Source: Agrococcus sp. Marseille-Q4369
Lineage (GTDB): Bacteria; Actinomycetota; Actinomycetes; Actinomycetales; Microbacteriaceae
DNA length: 64,000 nt
Assembly: GCF_018308945.1 (NCBI RefSeq)
Contig: NZ_CP070501.1
Span: 1,860,001 to 1,924,000 of the forward strand
Direction of reading: 5' to 3'
The position numbers and the translations under genes are program-made. Shown piece by piece: positions 1 through 8,159 of this stretch. Under the pieces are notes generated by a model that saw only the letters and a program-made list of their open reading frames with translations, ran no database searches and was not told the DNA's origin. Numbering within the stretch: position 1 is the stretch's first letter; every line of letters begins with the position of its first letter.

Positions 1-1
1 C

Positions 2-214
2 GCCTACCGCGGCGTGGTCGCGAACACCGTCGCGGCGTTCGCGCTCGGCGACTACGAGTGGATCCTGCCGCTCGAATCCGACGAGCTCGTCGAGCTCGTC
101 GACATGATGCGCGAGCTGCGGGCCGTGGATGCGCGCCTGCACGTGCGCGAGGAGATCCCGTTCTTCACGGGCCGACGGATCACGATCGACGAGATCGAGG
201 AGGTGCTCGCATGA
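2..214 (+). CDS. hemQ: Coproheme decarboxylase HemQ/ChdC, C-terminal end (partial)
   Basis: The last 70 codons of a gene that enters from the left edge. The peptide has the closing pattern of actinobacterial HemQ (chlorite-dismutase fold): a GDYEW(I/V)L strand, an [16 protein letters not shown] helix and a final [10 protein letters not shown] segment. HemQ turns coproheme into haem b by two oxidative decarboxylations, the last step of the coproporphyrin-dependent pathway. The stop overlaps the next start as ATGA, so translation is probably coupled to the ferrochelatase gene. The N-terminal catalytic part is outside the window, so the call rests on the tail and on the haem-gene neighbours. Confidence 0.85.
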   Translation, partial: AYRGVVANTVAAFALGDYEWILPLESDELVELVDMMRELRAVDARLHVREEIPFFTGRRITIDEIEEVLA

Positions 215-1542
215 GCGAGTCGACACAGGCAGGATCGAGCCAGGCGCAGGGCGGCTGCTGCGGCGGCGGGTGCTGCGGAGGCGCGGCCGTGCAGGCCCAG
301 CCGGAGCAGCAGCAGGCGGAGCAGCAGGGCCGCCGCGAGACGAAGGCGCCCGCCGCGACCGGCGTGCACCTCGAGCCCGGCGCCGCGGTGCCGAGCGCGA
401 CCGAGGCCGCGCAGGCCGGGCCCGAGCACGTCGAGGAGCCCGTCGCCTACGACGGCATCCTGCTGTCGGGCTTCGGCGGGCCGGAGGGGCAGGACGACGT
501 GCTGCCGTTCCTCCGCAACGTCACGCGCGGCCGCGGCATCCCGGACGAGCGGCTCGAGGAGGTCGCGACCCACTACCGCCACTTCGGCGGCGTGAGCCCG
601 ATCAACGACCAGAACCGCGAGCTCAAGGCCGCGCTCGAGGCGGCGCTCGCCGAGGCGGGCCTCGACCTGCCCGTCTACTGGGGCAACCGCAACTGGGCGC
701 CCTACCTCGACGAGGCGCTGCAGCAGGCGGCCGACGCGGGCGCCTCGAAGCTCCTCGCCATCCCGACCTCCGCGTACTCGTCGTACTCCTCGTGCCGTCA
801 GTACCGCGAGGACTGGGCCGACGCGCTCGAGGCGACGGGACTGCAGGCGTCGATGCAGATCGACAAGGTGCGCCAGTTCTTCAACCACCCGGGCTTCCTC
901 GCGCCGTTCGTCGACGGCGTGCGCGCGAGCGTCGCCGAGGCGCGCGAGGCGGGCTTCGCCGAGGCCGACGTCGAGGTGCTCTTCGCGACCCACAGCATCC
1001 CCACCGCCGACGCGGAGCGCTCGGGCGCACCCGACCTGCACGAGTGGGGGCCGGGCGGCGGCTACGAGGCGCAGCACCTCGCCGCGGCCGAGCACGTGAT
1101 GGCCGAGGCGGCGCCGGGCGTCGCGTGGCAGCTCGTCTACCAGTCGCGCTCGGGGCCCGCCTCGCAGCCGTGGCTCGAGCCCGACATCAACGACGCGATC
1201 GAGGCGCTCGGCAAGGATGAGCACCGTGGCCGGAAGGCGGTCGTCATCGTGCCGCTCGGCTTCGTGAGCGACCACATGGAGGTCATGTGGGACCTCGACG
1301 AGGAGGCGATCGAGACGGCGACCGAGGCGGGCCTGTGGGTGCGCCGCGCCCCGACGCCCGGCGTCGACCCGCAGTACGTCGGCGCGCTCGTCGACCTCGT
1401 GCAGGAGCGGCTCGAGGGCCGGCCGGTCGCCGAGCGGAAGGCCGTCACCTCGATCCACCCCTGGTACGACGTCTGCCGCCCCGGCTGCTGCGAGAACCCG
1501 CGGCTCGGGTTCCGGCCGGCGATCGCGGGGCTGCAGCCGTGA
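211..1542 (+). CDS. hemH: Ferrochelatase (coproporphyrin-type, CpfC) with Cys-rich N-terminal tail
   Basis: A 443-residue ferrochelatase. In actinobacteria this family inserts Fe(II) into coproporphyrin III, feeding the HemQ encoded just upstream. The catalytic fold starts near residue 80 ([14 protein letters not shown]), and THSIP carries the metal-site histidine. A lone Cys in SSCRQY and a C-terminal CRPGCC cluster match the [2Fe-2S] ligand positions described for actinobacterial ferrochelatases. Unusual is an extra N-terminal tail of about 80 residues holding GGCCGGGCCGG (residues 14-24) followed by a Gln-rich stretch. The ATG at 211 lies within the ATGA overlap with hemQ. A later start would drop the tail, but I see no better start or Shine-Dalgarno site downstream. 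Confidence 0.93.
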   Translation: MSESTQAGSSQAQGGCCGGGCCGGAAVQAQPEQQQAEQQGRRETKAPAATGVHLEPGAAVPSATEAAQAGPEHVEEPVAYDGILLSGFGGPEGQDDVLPFLRNVTRGRGIPDERLEEVATHYRHFGGVSPINDQNRELKAALEAALAEAGLDLPVYWGNRNWAPYLDEALQQAADAGASKLLAIPTSAYSSYSSCRQYREDWADALEATGLQASMQIDKVRQFFNHPGFLAPFVDGVRASVAEAREAGFAEADVEVLFATHSIPTADAERSGAPDLHEWGPGGGYEAQHLAAAEHVMAEAAPGVAWQLVYQSRSGPASQPWLEPDINDAIEALGKDEHRGRKAVVIVPLGFVSDHMEVMWDLDEEAIETATEAGLWVRRAPTPGVDPQYVGALVDLVQERLEGRPVAERKAVTSIHPWYDVCRPGCCENPRLGFRPAIAGLQP

Positions 1543-2480
1543 GCGCGCTCAAGGTCGGCACGCGCGGCTCCGAGCTCGCGATGGCTCAGTGCGCGGCGCT
1601 CGCCGAGCGCTTCGACGCCGAGGTCGAGCTCGTGCCGATCACGACGAAGGGCGACACCGACCGCTCGTCGCTGCAGCAGATCGGCGGCACGGGCGTGTTC
1701 GTCTCGGCGCTGCGGGATGCGCTGCTCGAGGGCCGCGTCGACGTCGCGGTGCACTCGATGAAGGACCTCCCGACGGCGCCCGCCGATGGGATCGAGCTCG
1801 CCGCGGTGTCGAAGCGGGAGGACGCCCGCGACGCGCTGTGCGCGCGCGACGGCCTCACCTTCGCCGAGCTGCCCGAGGGCGCGAAGGTCGGCACCGGTTC
1901 GCCGCGGCGCATGGCGCAGCTGCGGCTCGCGCGCCCCGACCTCGACGTCGTCGACCTGCGCGGCAACGTGCCGACGCGCCTCGCTCGCGCGCAGGGCCCG
2001 GACGCCGACCTCGACGCCGTCGTGCTCGCGCTCGCGGGCCTCAAGCGGCTCGGCCTCGAGGATCGCGCGACCGAGGTGCTCGACGTGATCGACTTCCCGA
2101 CCGCGCCCGCGCAGGGCGCGCTCGCGGTCGAGATCCGCGCGGGCGACGAGGCGGCGCGAAGGGCCGTCGCGCCCACCGACCACGCGTCGACCCGGGCGGC
2201 CGCCGACGCGGAGCGGCGCGTGCTCGCCGGGCTCGAGGCCGGCTGCGCTGCACCGCTCGCGGCGCACGCGGAGGTGGCCGACGGGATGCTCTTCCTCACC
2301 GCCTCGGCGTACGCGACCGACGGCTCGAAGAAGCTCAGCGCATCCCACGCCTACACGCTCGACTCGACGAAGCCCGCCGAGCTCGCCGAGGCGGCGCGCG
2401 ACGTCGCCGAGCGCGCGGTCGCCGAGCTGCTCGAGGGCGGGGCGGCCGACCTCGTGCACGAGGCGCGCTCGGGCAGCTGA
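1539..2480 (+). CDS. hemC: Porphobilinogen deaminase (hydroxymethylbilane synthase)
   Basis: A 313-residue cytosolic enzyme that polymerises four porphobilinogen units into hydroxymethylbilane. The N-terminus reads KVGTRGSELAMAQ, a classic HemC opening. HSMKDLPT and GTGSPRRMAQL are the substrate and cofactor loops. The cofactor-bearing cysteine sits in LEAGCAAPL near residue 236. It starts at a GTG overlapping the ferrochelatase stop by 4 nt (GTGA), which points to translational coupling within hemQ-H-C-D. Length and motif order are normal for the family. Confidence 0.96.
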   Translation: MSALKVGTRGSELAMAQCAALAERFDAEVELVPITTKGDTDRSSLQQIGGTGVFVSALRDALLEGRVDVAVHSMKDLPTAPADGIELAAVSKREDARDALCARDGLTFAELPEGAKVGTGSPRRMAQLRLARPDLDVVDLRGNVPTRLARAQGPDADLDAVVLALAGLKRLGLEDRATEVLDVIDFPTAPAQGALAVEIRAGDEAARRAVAPTDHASTRAAADAERRVLAGLEAGCAAPLAAHAEVADGMLFLTASAYATDGSKKLSASHAYTLDSTKPAELAEAARDVAERAVAELLEGGAADLVHEARSGS

Positions 2481-2487
2481 ACCGGCG

Positions 2488-3201
2488 ATGCGCGTCCTGA
2501 TCCCGCGCGGCGGCAGCTGGGGCGACGAGGTCGCCCGGCTCGCGTCGGCGGCGGGCTTCGAGCCGCTCGTGCTGCCGCTCGTGCGGACCGAGCCAGCCGA
2601 GGATCAGGATGCGCTCGGCCGCGCGCTCGCGCGGCTCGCGGACGGCGGCTTCGACTGGCTCGTCGTCACGAGCCGCTCGGCGGTGCCGGTGCTGCCGCCG
2701 CTGCCGGGCTCGGTGCGCGTCGCGGCGGTCGGTGCCGCGACGGCCGGTGCGCTGTGGGAGCGCGGCGTGCCGGTCGACTTCGTGCCGACGCGGCAATCAG
2801 CTGCCGGGCTCGTCGACGAGTGGCCGCTCCGCGAGGGGAGCGCGCTCTGGCCGCGCGCGCTCGACGCGCGGCCGAAGGTCGCCGACGGGCTCCGCCAGCA
2901 CGGCATGCGCGTGACCGACGTCGTCGCCTATCGAACCGTGCCGGCAGTCGAGTCGCGGGACCGGCTCCTGGCGGCGGTCGGCGATGCGCCGGTCGACGCC
3001 GTGCTCGTCACCTCCGGCTCGATCGCGCGGGAGGTCGCGCGGCTCGAGCTGCCGCACGACGTGCGGGTCATCGCGATCGGCGACCAGACCGCCGAGGACT
3101 GCCGGGCGCTCGGCCTGCGCGTCGCCGGCATCGCGGCGCAGCCGAGCGCCGCATCGCTCGTCGAGGCGCTCACGGCGAGCGCCGGCTCCGCTCCCGTCTG
3201 A
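2488..3201 (+). CDS. hemD: Uroporphyrinogen-III synthase
   Basis: A 237-residue protein of the HemD fold: two alpha/beta domains that cyclise hydroxymethylbilane and invert ring D. The start MRVLIPRGGSWGDEVA and the later VTSGSIAREVARL and VIAIGDQTAEDCRALGLRV segments fit this poorly conserved family. It begins 7 nt after hemC and ends the first haem block. About 140 nt of non-coding sequence follow. hemB and hemL, which usually continue this operon in related genomes, resume only at 7155. Confidence 0.88.
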   Translation: MRVLIPRGGSWGDEVARLASAAGFEPLVLPLVRTEPAEDQDALGRALARLADGGFDWLVVTSRSAVPVLPPLPGSVRVAAVGAATAGALWERGVPVDFVPTRQSAAGLVDEWPLREGSALWPRALDARPKVADGLRQHGMRVTDVVAYRTVPAVESRDRLLAAVGDAPVDAVLVTSGSIAREVARLELPHDVRVIAIGDQTAEDCRALGLRVAGIAAQPSAASLVEALTASAGSAPV

Positions 3202-3341
3202 CCGCGCTTGCTCGGCGCCAGCGGGTGCGGAACCGCCCGATCGGTGCGGGCATACCAGCACCCCGGACGCGGTAGCGCACCGGTCGCGATTCGATGGATG
3301 CTCGGGGCCGGCTCGCGACCTCGGCCGCGTAGCCTCGGGGC

Positions 3342-3818
3342 ATGGCTGACTCGAACCCCGCCCTCGACGCGCTCGCCGCCTCGGGGCTCGAGCACGAGAT
3401 CACGCGGCACGGCAGGGTCGGCTCGCTCGCCGAGGCCGCCGCCGCCCGCGGCGTCGAGCCGGCCGACATCGTGAAGACGATGGTCGTGCGGCGGGGCGAG
3501 GGCGACCACTTGCTCGTGCTCGTGCCCGGGGACCGCGCGATCGCATGGCCGAAGCTGCGCGAGCTGCTCGGCGTCAACCGGCTCTCGATGCCCGACGCCG
3601 ATGCCGCGTTCGAGGTCACCGGCTTCCGCCGCGGCACCATCACGCCGTTCGGCACGACGCGGCCGCTGCCGGTCATCGCCGACGAGCGGATCCTGGGGCG
3701 GCGCGTCTCGATCGGCGCGGGCGACCACGGCGTCGCCGCGACGGTCGACGGCGACGCCCTCGTCGCGCACCTGGGCGCCCAGGTCGCCGACGTGACCGAT
3801 CCCGAGCCGCCGCGCTGA
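3342..3818 (+). CDS. YbaK/EbsC-type aminoacyl-tRNA deacylase
   Basis: A 158-residue protein of the YbaK/EbsC fold, whose members hydrolyse mischarged aminoacyl-tRNAs (for example Cys-tRNA(Pro)). Visible family marks are the DIVKTMVVR strand with the conserved Lys, LVLVPGDRAI, the LSMPDADAAFEVTGFRRGTITPFG loop and the closing ADERILGRRVSIGAG strand. A TAGCCT box (3330-3335) ends 6 nt before the ATG with no Shine-Dalgarno, so the mRNA is probably leaderless. Substrate cannot be told from sequence. It is the first of the genes that separate hemD from hemB. Confidence 0.87.
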   Translation: MADSNPALDALAASGLEHEITRHGRVGSLAEAAAARGVEPADIVKTMVVRRGEGDHLLVLVPGDRAIAWPKLRELLGVNRLSMPDADAAFEVTGFRRGTITPFGTTRPLPVIADERILGRRVSIGAGDHGVAATVDGDALVAHLGAQVADVTDPEPPR

Positions 3819-3845
3819 CGCATCCGCCCTGTCCGCAGCGGCAGG

Positions 3846-4118
3846 TCAGCGCTCGTCGCGCTCCGGCAGCGCGCGCAGCACCGCGAGCACCTGCTCGGCG
3901 GGCATCTCGCACGGCTTGAGCCGCGTGCCGCCGCTCGTGCGCCACACGTTCGCGCTCATGCGCGCCCGTCCGCCGAGCTCCTCGCCGTCGATCGTGCTCG
4001 AGCGACCGCCCGCGCGGTCGACACGAGTGATGCTCCACGCGCGGCCGTCGATCTCGAAGCGGCTCTCGCCGAGCGGGACGCGGTCGACGAGGGCGTCGAG
4101 CTCCTCGTCCGCGGCCAT
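3846..4118 (-). CDS. Small conserved-looking hypothetical protein
   Basis: A 90-residue protein starting MAADEELDALVDRVPLGE and ending EQVLAVLRALPERDER. A longer reading frame exists, but the upstream part is Arg/Cys-rich and unlike protein, so I place the start at the ATG at 4118. The middle (SRFEIDGRAWSITRVDRAGG) looks like a small beta-sheet domain. No signal peptide, membrane segment or catalytic motif is visible. It is divergent from the ABC-F gene and lies just upstream of that gene's promoter. Function unknown. Confidence 0.6.
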   Translation of the reverse strand: MAADEELDALVDRVPLGESRFEIDGRAWSITRVDRAGGRSSTIDGEELGGRARMSANVWRTSGGTRLKPCEMPAEQVLAVLRALPERDER

Positions 4119-4149
4119 GGCGACCACGGTAGCCCCGCGAGCCCGACCG

Positions 4150-4335
4150 TTGCCGATGCGCGGAGGTTCCGGTACCGTCGCCTGCGCAATCGTCGGCGGT
4201 GTCAGCGCCGGCGCACTTCGCTCGAGGAGACCAGAGCATGACCGACAGCACGGGAGCCGCGACTCCGCGCTGACCCGACGGCACACGCACCGTCGACGCA
4301 TCCGTCAGCGCATCCACGCTCTCGGAGGTCTCCTC
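4150..4335 (+). promoter_or_regulatory. Promoter and translational-attenuator leader of the ABC-F gene
   Basis: A TTGCCG -35 (4150-4155), 17 nt spacer and TACCGT -10 (4173-4178) predict a transcript start near 4185 and a leader of about 150 nt. The leader holds an 11-codon ORF with its own Shine-Dalgarno, then a hairpin CGACGG/CCGTCG (4276-4281 with 4290-4295), then the ABC-F ribosome site GGAGG (4324-4328). The leader ORF's Shine-Dalgarno segment GAGGAGACC (4224-4232) is the exact reverse complement of GGTCTCCTC (4327-4335), which covers the ABC-F initiation region. Pairing would hide the ABC-F start; a ribosome stalled early on the leader ORF would prevent it. The layout is inferred from complementarity only. 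Confidence 0.6.
4238..4273 (+). CDS. Putative 11-residue leader peptide upstream of ABC-F
   Basis: An ATG with a good Shine-Dalgarno (GAGGAGA, 4224-4230) opens a short frame reading MTDSTGAATPR and stopping at TGA. Short leader peptides before ABC-F resistance genes act as ribosome-stalling sensors in several Firmicutes systems. Here the leader's ribosome site is perfectly complementary over 9 nt to the start region of the downstream gene. Translation of this peptide has not been shown; the case rests on Shine-Dalgarno, position and pairing. Confidence 0.5.
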   Translation: MTDSTGAATPR

Positions 4336-5982
4336 TTGGCACACACCGCCATCGCGCTCGCGCGCGTCTCCTTCGCCTGGCCCGACGGCACGGTCGCGCT
4401 CGACGCCGTGACCGGCGCGCTCGGCCACGCCCGCACGGGCCTCGTCGGCCGCAACGGCTCCGGCAAGTCCACGCTGCTGCGGCTCATCGCCGGCGAGCTC
4501 TCGCCCGCGTCGGGTGCGCTCACGGTGCACGGCACGGTCGCGACGCTGCCGCAGCAGCTCGCGCTCGAGCCCGGCAGCGTCGCCGACGCCCTCGGCATCG
4601 CCCCCGTGCTCGCCGCGATCGCCGCGATCGAGCGCGGCGACGTCGCCGAGCACCGCTTCGACGCCGTCGGCGACCGGTGGGGGATCGAGGCGGATGCGCT
4701 CGGCGAGCTCGCCGCGCTCGGCCTCGCCGGCGACGCCGACCTGCTGCGGCGGCCGGTCTCGACGCTCTCGGGCGGCGAGGCGGTGCTCGTCGGGCTCGCG
4801 GCCATCCGGCTGCAGCGCGCCGACATCGCGCTGCTCGACGAGCCCACGAACAACCTCGACGCGCGCGCTCGCGCGCGGCTGCACGACGCGATCGGCGCCT
4901 GGCGGGGCACGCTCGTCGTCGTCAGCCACGACGTCGCGCTGCTCGAGCGCGTCGACCGCATCGCCGAGCTGCACGGTGCGGCGCCGGTCGAGGGCTCGAG
5001 CCTGCGCACCTTCGACGGCCCCTACTCGACCTACCGCGCGGCGATCGAGGCCGAGCAGGCGGCGGCCGAGCGCGCTGTTCGCGACGCCGAGCAGCAGCTG
5101 CGCCGCGAGCGACGCGATCGCGTCGAGGCCGAGCTGCAGCTCGCCGGCCGATCGCGCGTCGCGCGGAAGGCCTACGCCGAGAAGCGCGAACCGCGCGCCG
5201 TCATGAAGCTGAAGGCCCGGTCGGCGCAGGTCTCCGCCGCGAAGCACCGCGATCTGCACGACGACCGGCTCCGGCGAGCGGAGTCGGCGCTCGAGGATGC
5301 GCAGGCGCAGCTGCGCGCGGACCGCGCGATCCGCATCGAGCTGCCGGGCACGGTCGTGCCCGCGGGCCGCGACGTGCTCGCGCTGCGCGACGCGCACGGA
5401 GAGCTGCTCGTGCGCGGTCCCGAGCGCATCGCGCTCACGGGTGCGAACGGGGCTGGCAAGACCACGCTGCTCGAGGCGATCGCCGCGGTCGTCGCTGCCG
5501 AGCCGGCGCCCGCGCCCGTCGCTGAGGTGACGCACCGCATCCGGGAGACCGCGATGCTCCCGCAGCGCATCCGCTTCGACGACGAGGACGCGACGCTCGT
5601 CGATGCCGTGCGCGAGACGGCGCCCGGCCGCTCGCCGCAGGATGTGCGGGCGCAGCTGGCCCGGTTCCTGTTCCGCGGCGCGCGCGCCGACCAGCGCGTG
5701 CGCGAGCTCTCGGGCGGAGAGCGGTTCCGGCTCGCGCTCGCCCGGCTGCTGCTCGCCGACCCGGCGCCGCAGCTGCTGCTGCTCGACGAGCCGACGAACT
5801 CGCTCGACCTCGACTCGACCGACCGGCTCGTCGAGGCGCTCGCCGCCCACCGCGGGGCGCTCATCGTCGCGAGCCACGACGAGGCCTTCCTCGAGCGGCT
5901 CGGCCTCACGCGCCGCTGGTCGATCGCCGACGGACGGCTGCTCGACCGCCCCGTCGACGCCGCCGGCGCGGCGCGCGGGTAG
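4336..5982 (+). CDS. ABC-F family ribosome-associated ATPase
   Basis: A 548-residue ABC-F protein: two nucleotide-binding domains in one chain and no membrane segment. Domain 1 has Walker A GRNGSGKST near residues 37-45, LSGGEAVLVGLAA, and the Walker B-type LLDEPTNNLD. Domain 2 has GANGAGKTT, LSGGERFRLALARL and LLLLDEPTNSLD. A charged linker rich in Arg and Glu lies between them. ABC-F proteins bind the ribosomal E site; resistance members displace antibiotics from the peptidyl-transferase centre or exit tunnel. I choose TTG 4336, 7 nt after GGAGG, because the frame upstream is not protein-like. The regulated leader favours a resistance role over housekeeping (EttA-like), but this is inference. 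Confidence 0.9.
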   Translation: MAHTAIALARVSFAWPDGTVALDAVTGALGHARTGLVGRNGSGKSTLLRLIAGELSPASGALTVHGTVATLPQQLALEPGSVADALGIAPVLAAIAAIERGDVAEHRFDAVGDRWGIEADALGELAALGLAGDADLLRRPVSTLSGGEAVLVGLAAIRLQRADIALLDEPTNNLDARARARLHDAIGAWRGTLVVVSHDVALLERVDRIAELHGAAPVEGSSLRTFDGPYSTYRAAIEAEQAAAERAVRDAEQQLRRERRDRVEAELQLAGRSRVARKAYAEKREPRAVMKLKARSAQVSAAKHRDLHDDRLRRAESALEDAQAQLRADRAIRIELPGTVVPAGRDVLALRDAHGELLVRGPERIALTGANGAGKTTLLEAIAAVVAAEPAPAPVAEVTHRIRETAMLPQRIRFDDEDATLVDAVRETAPGRSPQDVRAQLARFLFRGARADQRVRELSGGERFRLALARLLLADPAPQLLLLDEPTNSLDLDSTDRLVEALAAHRGALIVASHDEAFLERLGLTRRWSIADGRLLDRPVDAAGAARG

Positions 5983-6014
5983 CGTGGGCGCTCGACGGCA
6001 GCAGGAGGCACACG

Positions 6015-7046
6015 ATGCACACCGATCAGGGAGCGCTCGACGAGGCGGTGGCGAAGGGCTCGTTCACGGGCGTCGCGACGATCGACGTCGGCGACGAGCG
6101 CACGCTCGAGCTCGTCGCGGGTCACCTGCACCGCGCGCTCGGCGTGCCGATGCGTGCCGACGCGCGCATCGCGATCGCGAGCGGCGGCAAGGGCTTCACG
6201 GCGCTCGCGATCATGCGGCTCGTCGAGCGGGGCGAGCTGCGGCTCGATCAGCCCGTGCGCGAGCTGCTCGGCGACGACCTCCCGCTCATCGACGAGCGCG
6301 TGACGATCGAGCAGCTGCTCGGTCATGCCTCCGGCATCGGCGACTACCTCGACGAGGACTCCGACTAGGAGCCGGCCGACTACGTGCTGACGGTGCCCGC
6401 GCACTCGCTCACGACCGCCGAGGCGTTCCTGCCGATGCTCGACGGCCAGCCGCAGAAGTTCGCGCCCGGCGAGCGCTTCGCCTACTGCAACGGCGGCTAC
6501 ATGGTGCTCGCGATCGTGCTCGAGCGCGTCACGGGCGAGACCTACCACGACGCCGTGCGCCGACTCGTGCTCGAGCCGGCGGGGCTCGAGCGCACGGGCT
6601 TCCCGCCGCTCAACGCGCTGCCCGCCGACGCGGCGCGCGGCTACATCGACGACGAGGGCGACCTCGTCAACACCCTGCACCTGCCGATCCTCGGCAACGG
6701 CGACGGCGGCATCTTCACGACCGCCGACGACCTGCACCGCTTCTGGCTCGCGCTGCTCGACGGGCGGATCGTCGCCCGCGCGACCGTCGACGAGATGATC
6801 CGCCCGCGCCACGACGTGCCGGAGGAGGAGAAGCGCTACGGGCTCGGCTTCTGGCTCCACGGCACGCACGACGCGCTCATCCTCGAGGGCTGGGACGCGG
6901 GCGCCTCCTTCCGCTCGACGCACCTCGTCGCCGCCCGGACGACGGTGAGCGTGCTCGGCAACAGCTCCGAGGGCGGCTGGCGCCTCATCGGCGCGCTCGG
7001 CGACGCGGTCGACGCCGAGCTGGGCGGAGCACTCGGCGACCGCTGA
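6015..7046 (+). pseudogene. Beta-lactamase-fold serine hydrolase interrupted by one amber codon
   Basis: Two pieces in the same reading frame, 6015-6368 and 6369-7046, are separated only by a TAG at 6366-6368. Read through, they give a 343-codon protein of the class C beta-lactamase / D-aminopeptidase fold. The nucleophile motif SGGK (SxxK) lies near codon 56 in the first piece, and the YCN (YxN) motif near codon 157 in the second, so neither piece alone is catalytic. The fragment boundary reads DEDSD-stop-EPADY, where a Glu or Gln codon is plausible. It has a good ribosome site (AGGAGG near 6003). It could be a recent pseudogene, a readthrough gene or a single-base sequencing error. Confidence 0.85.
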
Positions 7047-7154
7047 CCGGCGTTCTCGACGACGGGCGGTCGCAGCGCTGCTTCCCCCGGCGCGTGCGCT
7101 GTCGGCGCAACCGCGCCCCGGTCCGCGCGGAGCGGCGAGAGTACCCTGGAGGGG

Positions 7155-8159
7155 ATGTCCCCCACGATCCGCCCCCGCCGGCTGCGGCAGAGCGCTCCCA
7201 TGCGCCGCCTCATGGCCGAGACCCGCATCCACCCCGCGCAGCTCGTGCTGCCGATGTTCGTCGCTGAGGGGCTGACCGAGCCGCGGCCGATCGGCTCGAT
7301 GCCCGGCCAGGTGCAGCACACGCTCGACTCGGCCGCGCAGGAGGTCGAGCGCGCGGTCGAGGCGAACGTCGGCGGCATCATGCTCTTCGGCGTGCCGCAG
7401 GAGAAGGATGCGGTGGGCTCGGGCGCGACCGATCCCGACGGCATCCTGAACCGCGCGACCGCCTTCCTCGCCGAGCGCTTCGGCGACGCGACCGTCGTGC
7501 AGACCGACCTGTGCCTCGACGAGTTCACCGACCACGGCCACTGCGGCGTGCTCGCGGCCGACGGCTCGGTCGACAACGACGCGACGCTCGAGCGCTACGC
7601 GGCGATGGCGATCGCCCAGGCGGAGGCCGGCTCGCAGATCCTCGGCCTCAGCGGCATGATGGACGGCCAGGTCGAGCGCGTGCGCGCGGCGCTCGACGAC
7701 GCGGGCCACGTCGACACGGCGATCCTCGCCTACTCGGCGAAGTACGCGACCGCCCTCTACGGGCCGTTCCGCGAGGCCGTCGACTCGAGCCTGACGGGCG
7801 ACCGCAAGACCTACCAGCAGGACCCGGCGAACCGCCGCGAGGGCCTCCGCGAGGCGCTGCTCGACATCGCCGAGGGCGCCGACATCGTGATGGTGAAGCC
7901 CGCGAGCCTCTACCTCGACGTGCTCGCCGACGTCGCCGCCGCATCCGACGTGCCCGTGTGGGCCTACCAGGTGTCGGGGGAGTACGCGATGGTCGAGGCC
8001 GCCGCCGCGAACGGCTGGATCGACCGCGACCGCATGATCGCCGAGAGCCTCACGAGCATCGTGCGCGCGGGCGCCGACGTCGTGCTGACCTACTGGGCGA
8101 TCGAGCAGGCGCAGCTGCTCGGCACGATGGGGCTCGGATCGACGGGGGCACGCTCATGA
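7155..8159 (+). CDS. hemB: Delta-aminolevulinic acid dehydratase (porphobilinogen synthase)
   Basis: A 334-residue enzyme that condenses two aminolevulinate molecules to porphobilinogen. The two Schiff-base lysines are in AYSAKYAT and IVMVKPA. The metal loop reads [14 protein letters not shown]: the middle Cys of zinc-type enzymes is replaced by Asp, which suggests Mg dependence. The usual APSxMMDG segment appears as LGLSGMMDG, a small deviation. A TACCCT box (7142-7147) stands 7 nt before the ATG, so the message is probably leaderless. The stop overlaps the hemL start (ATGA). Confidence 0.95.
   Translation: MSPTIRPRRLRQSAPMRRLMAETRIHPAQLVLPMFVAEGLTEPRPIGSMPGQVQHTLDSAAQEVERAVEANVGGIMLFGVPQEKDAVGSGATDPDGILNRATAFLAERFGDATVVQTDLCLDEFTDHGHCGVLAADGSVDNDATLERYAAMAIAQAEAGSQILGLSGMMDGQVERVRAALDDAGHVDTAILAYSAKYATALYGPFREAVDSSLTGDRKTYQQDPANRREGLREALLDIAEGADIVMVKPASLYLDVLADVAAASDVPVWAYQVSGEYAMVEAAAANGWIDRDRMIAESLTSIVRAGADVVLTYWAIEQAQLLGTMGLGSTGARS

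Noticed and set aside
52-1458. A 468-residue open frame antisense to the ferrochelatase gene
   Set aside because: It is Arg/Leu/Val-rich without any motif, a typical GC-rich shadow; the plus-strand frame carries clear ferrochelatase motifs.
3673-7709. Very long minus-strand frames (734 and 845 codons) under ABC-F, hydrolase and hemB
   Set aside because: They run antisense to well-supported genes, have shadow-type composition and no start context or domain.
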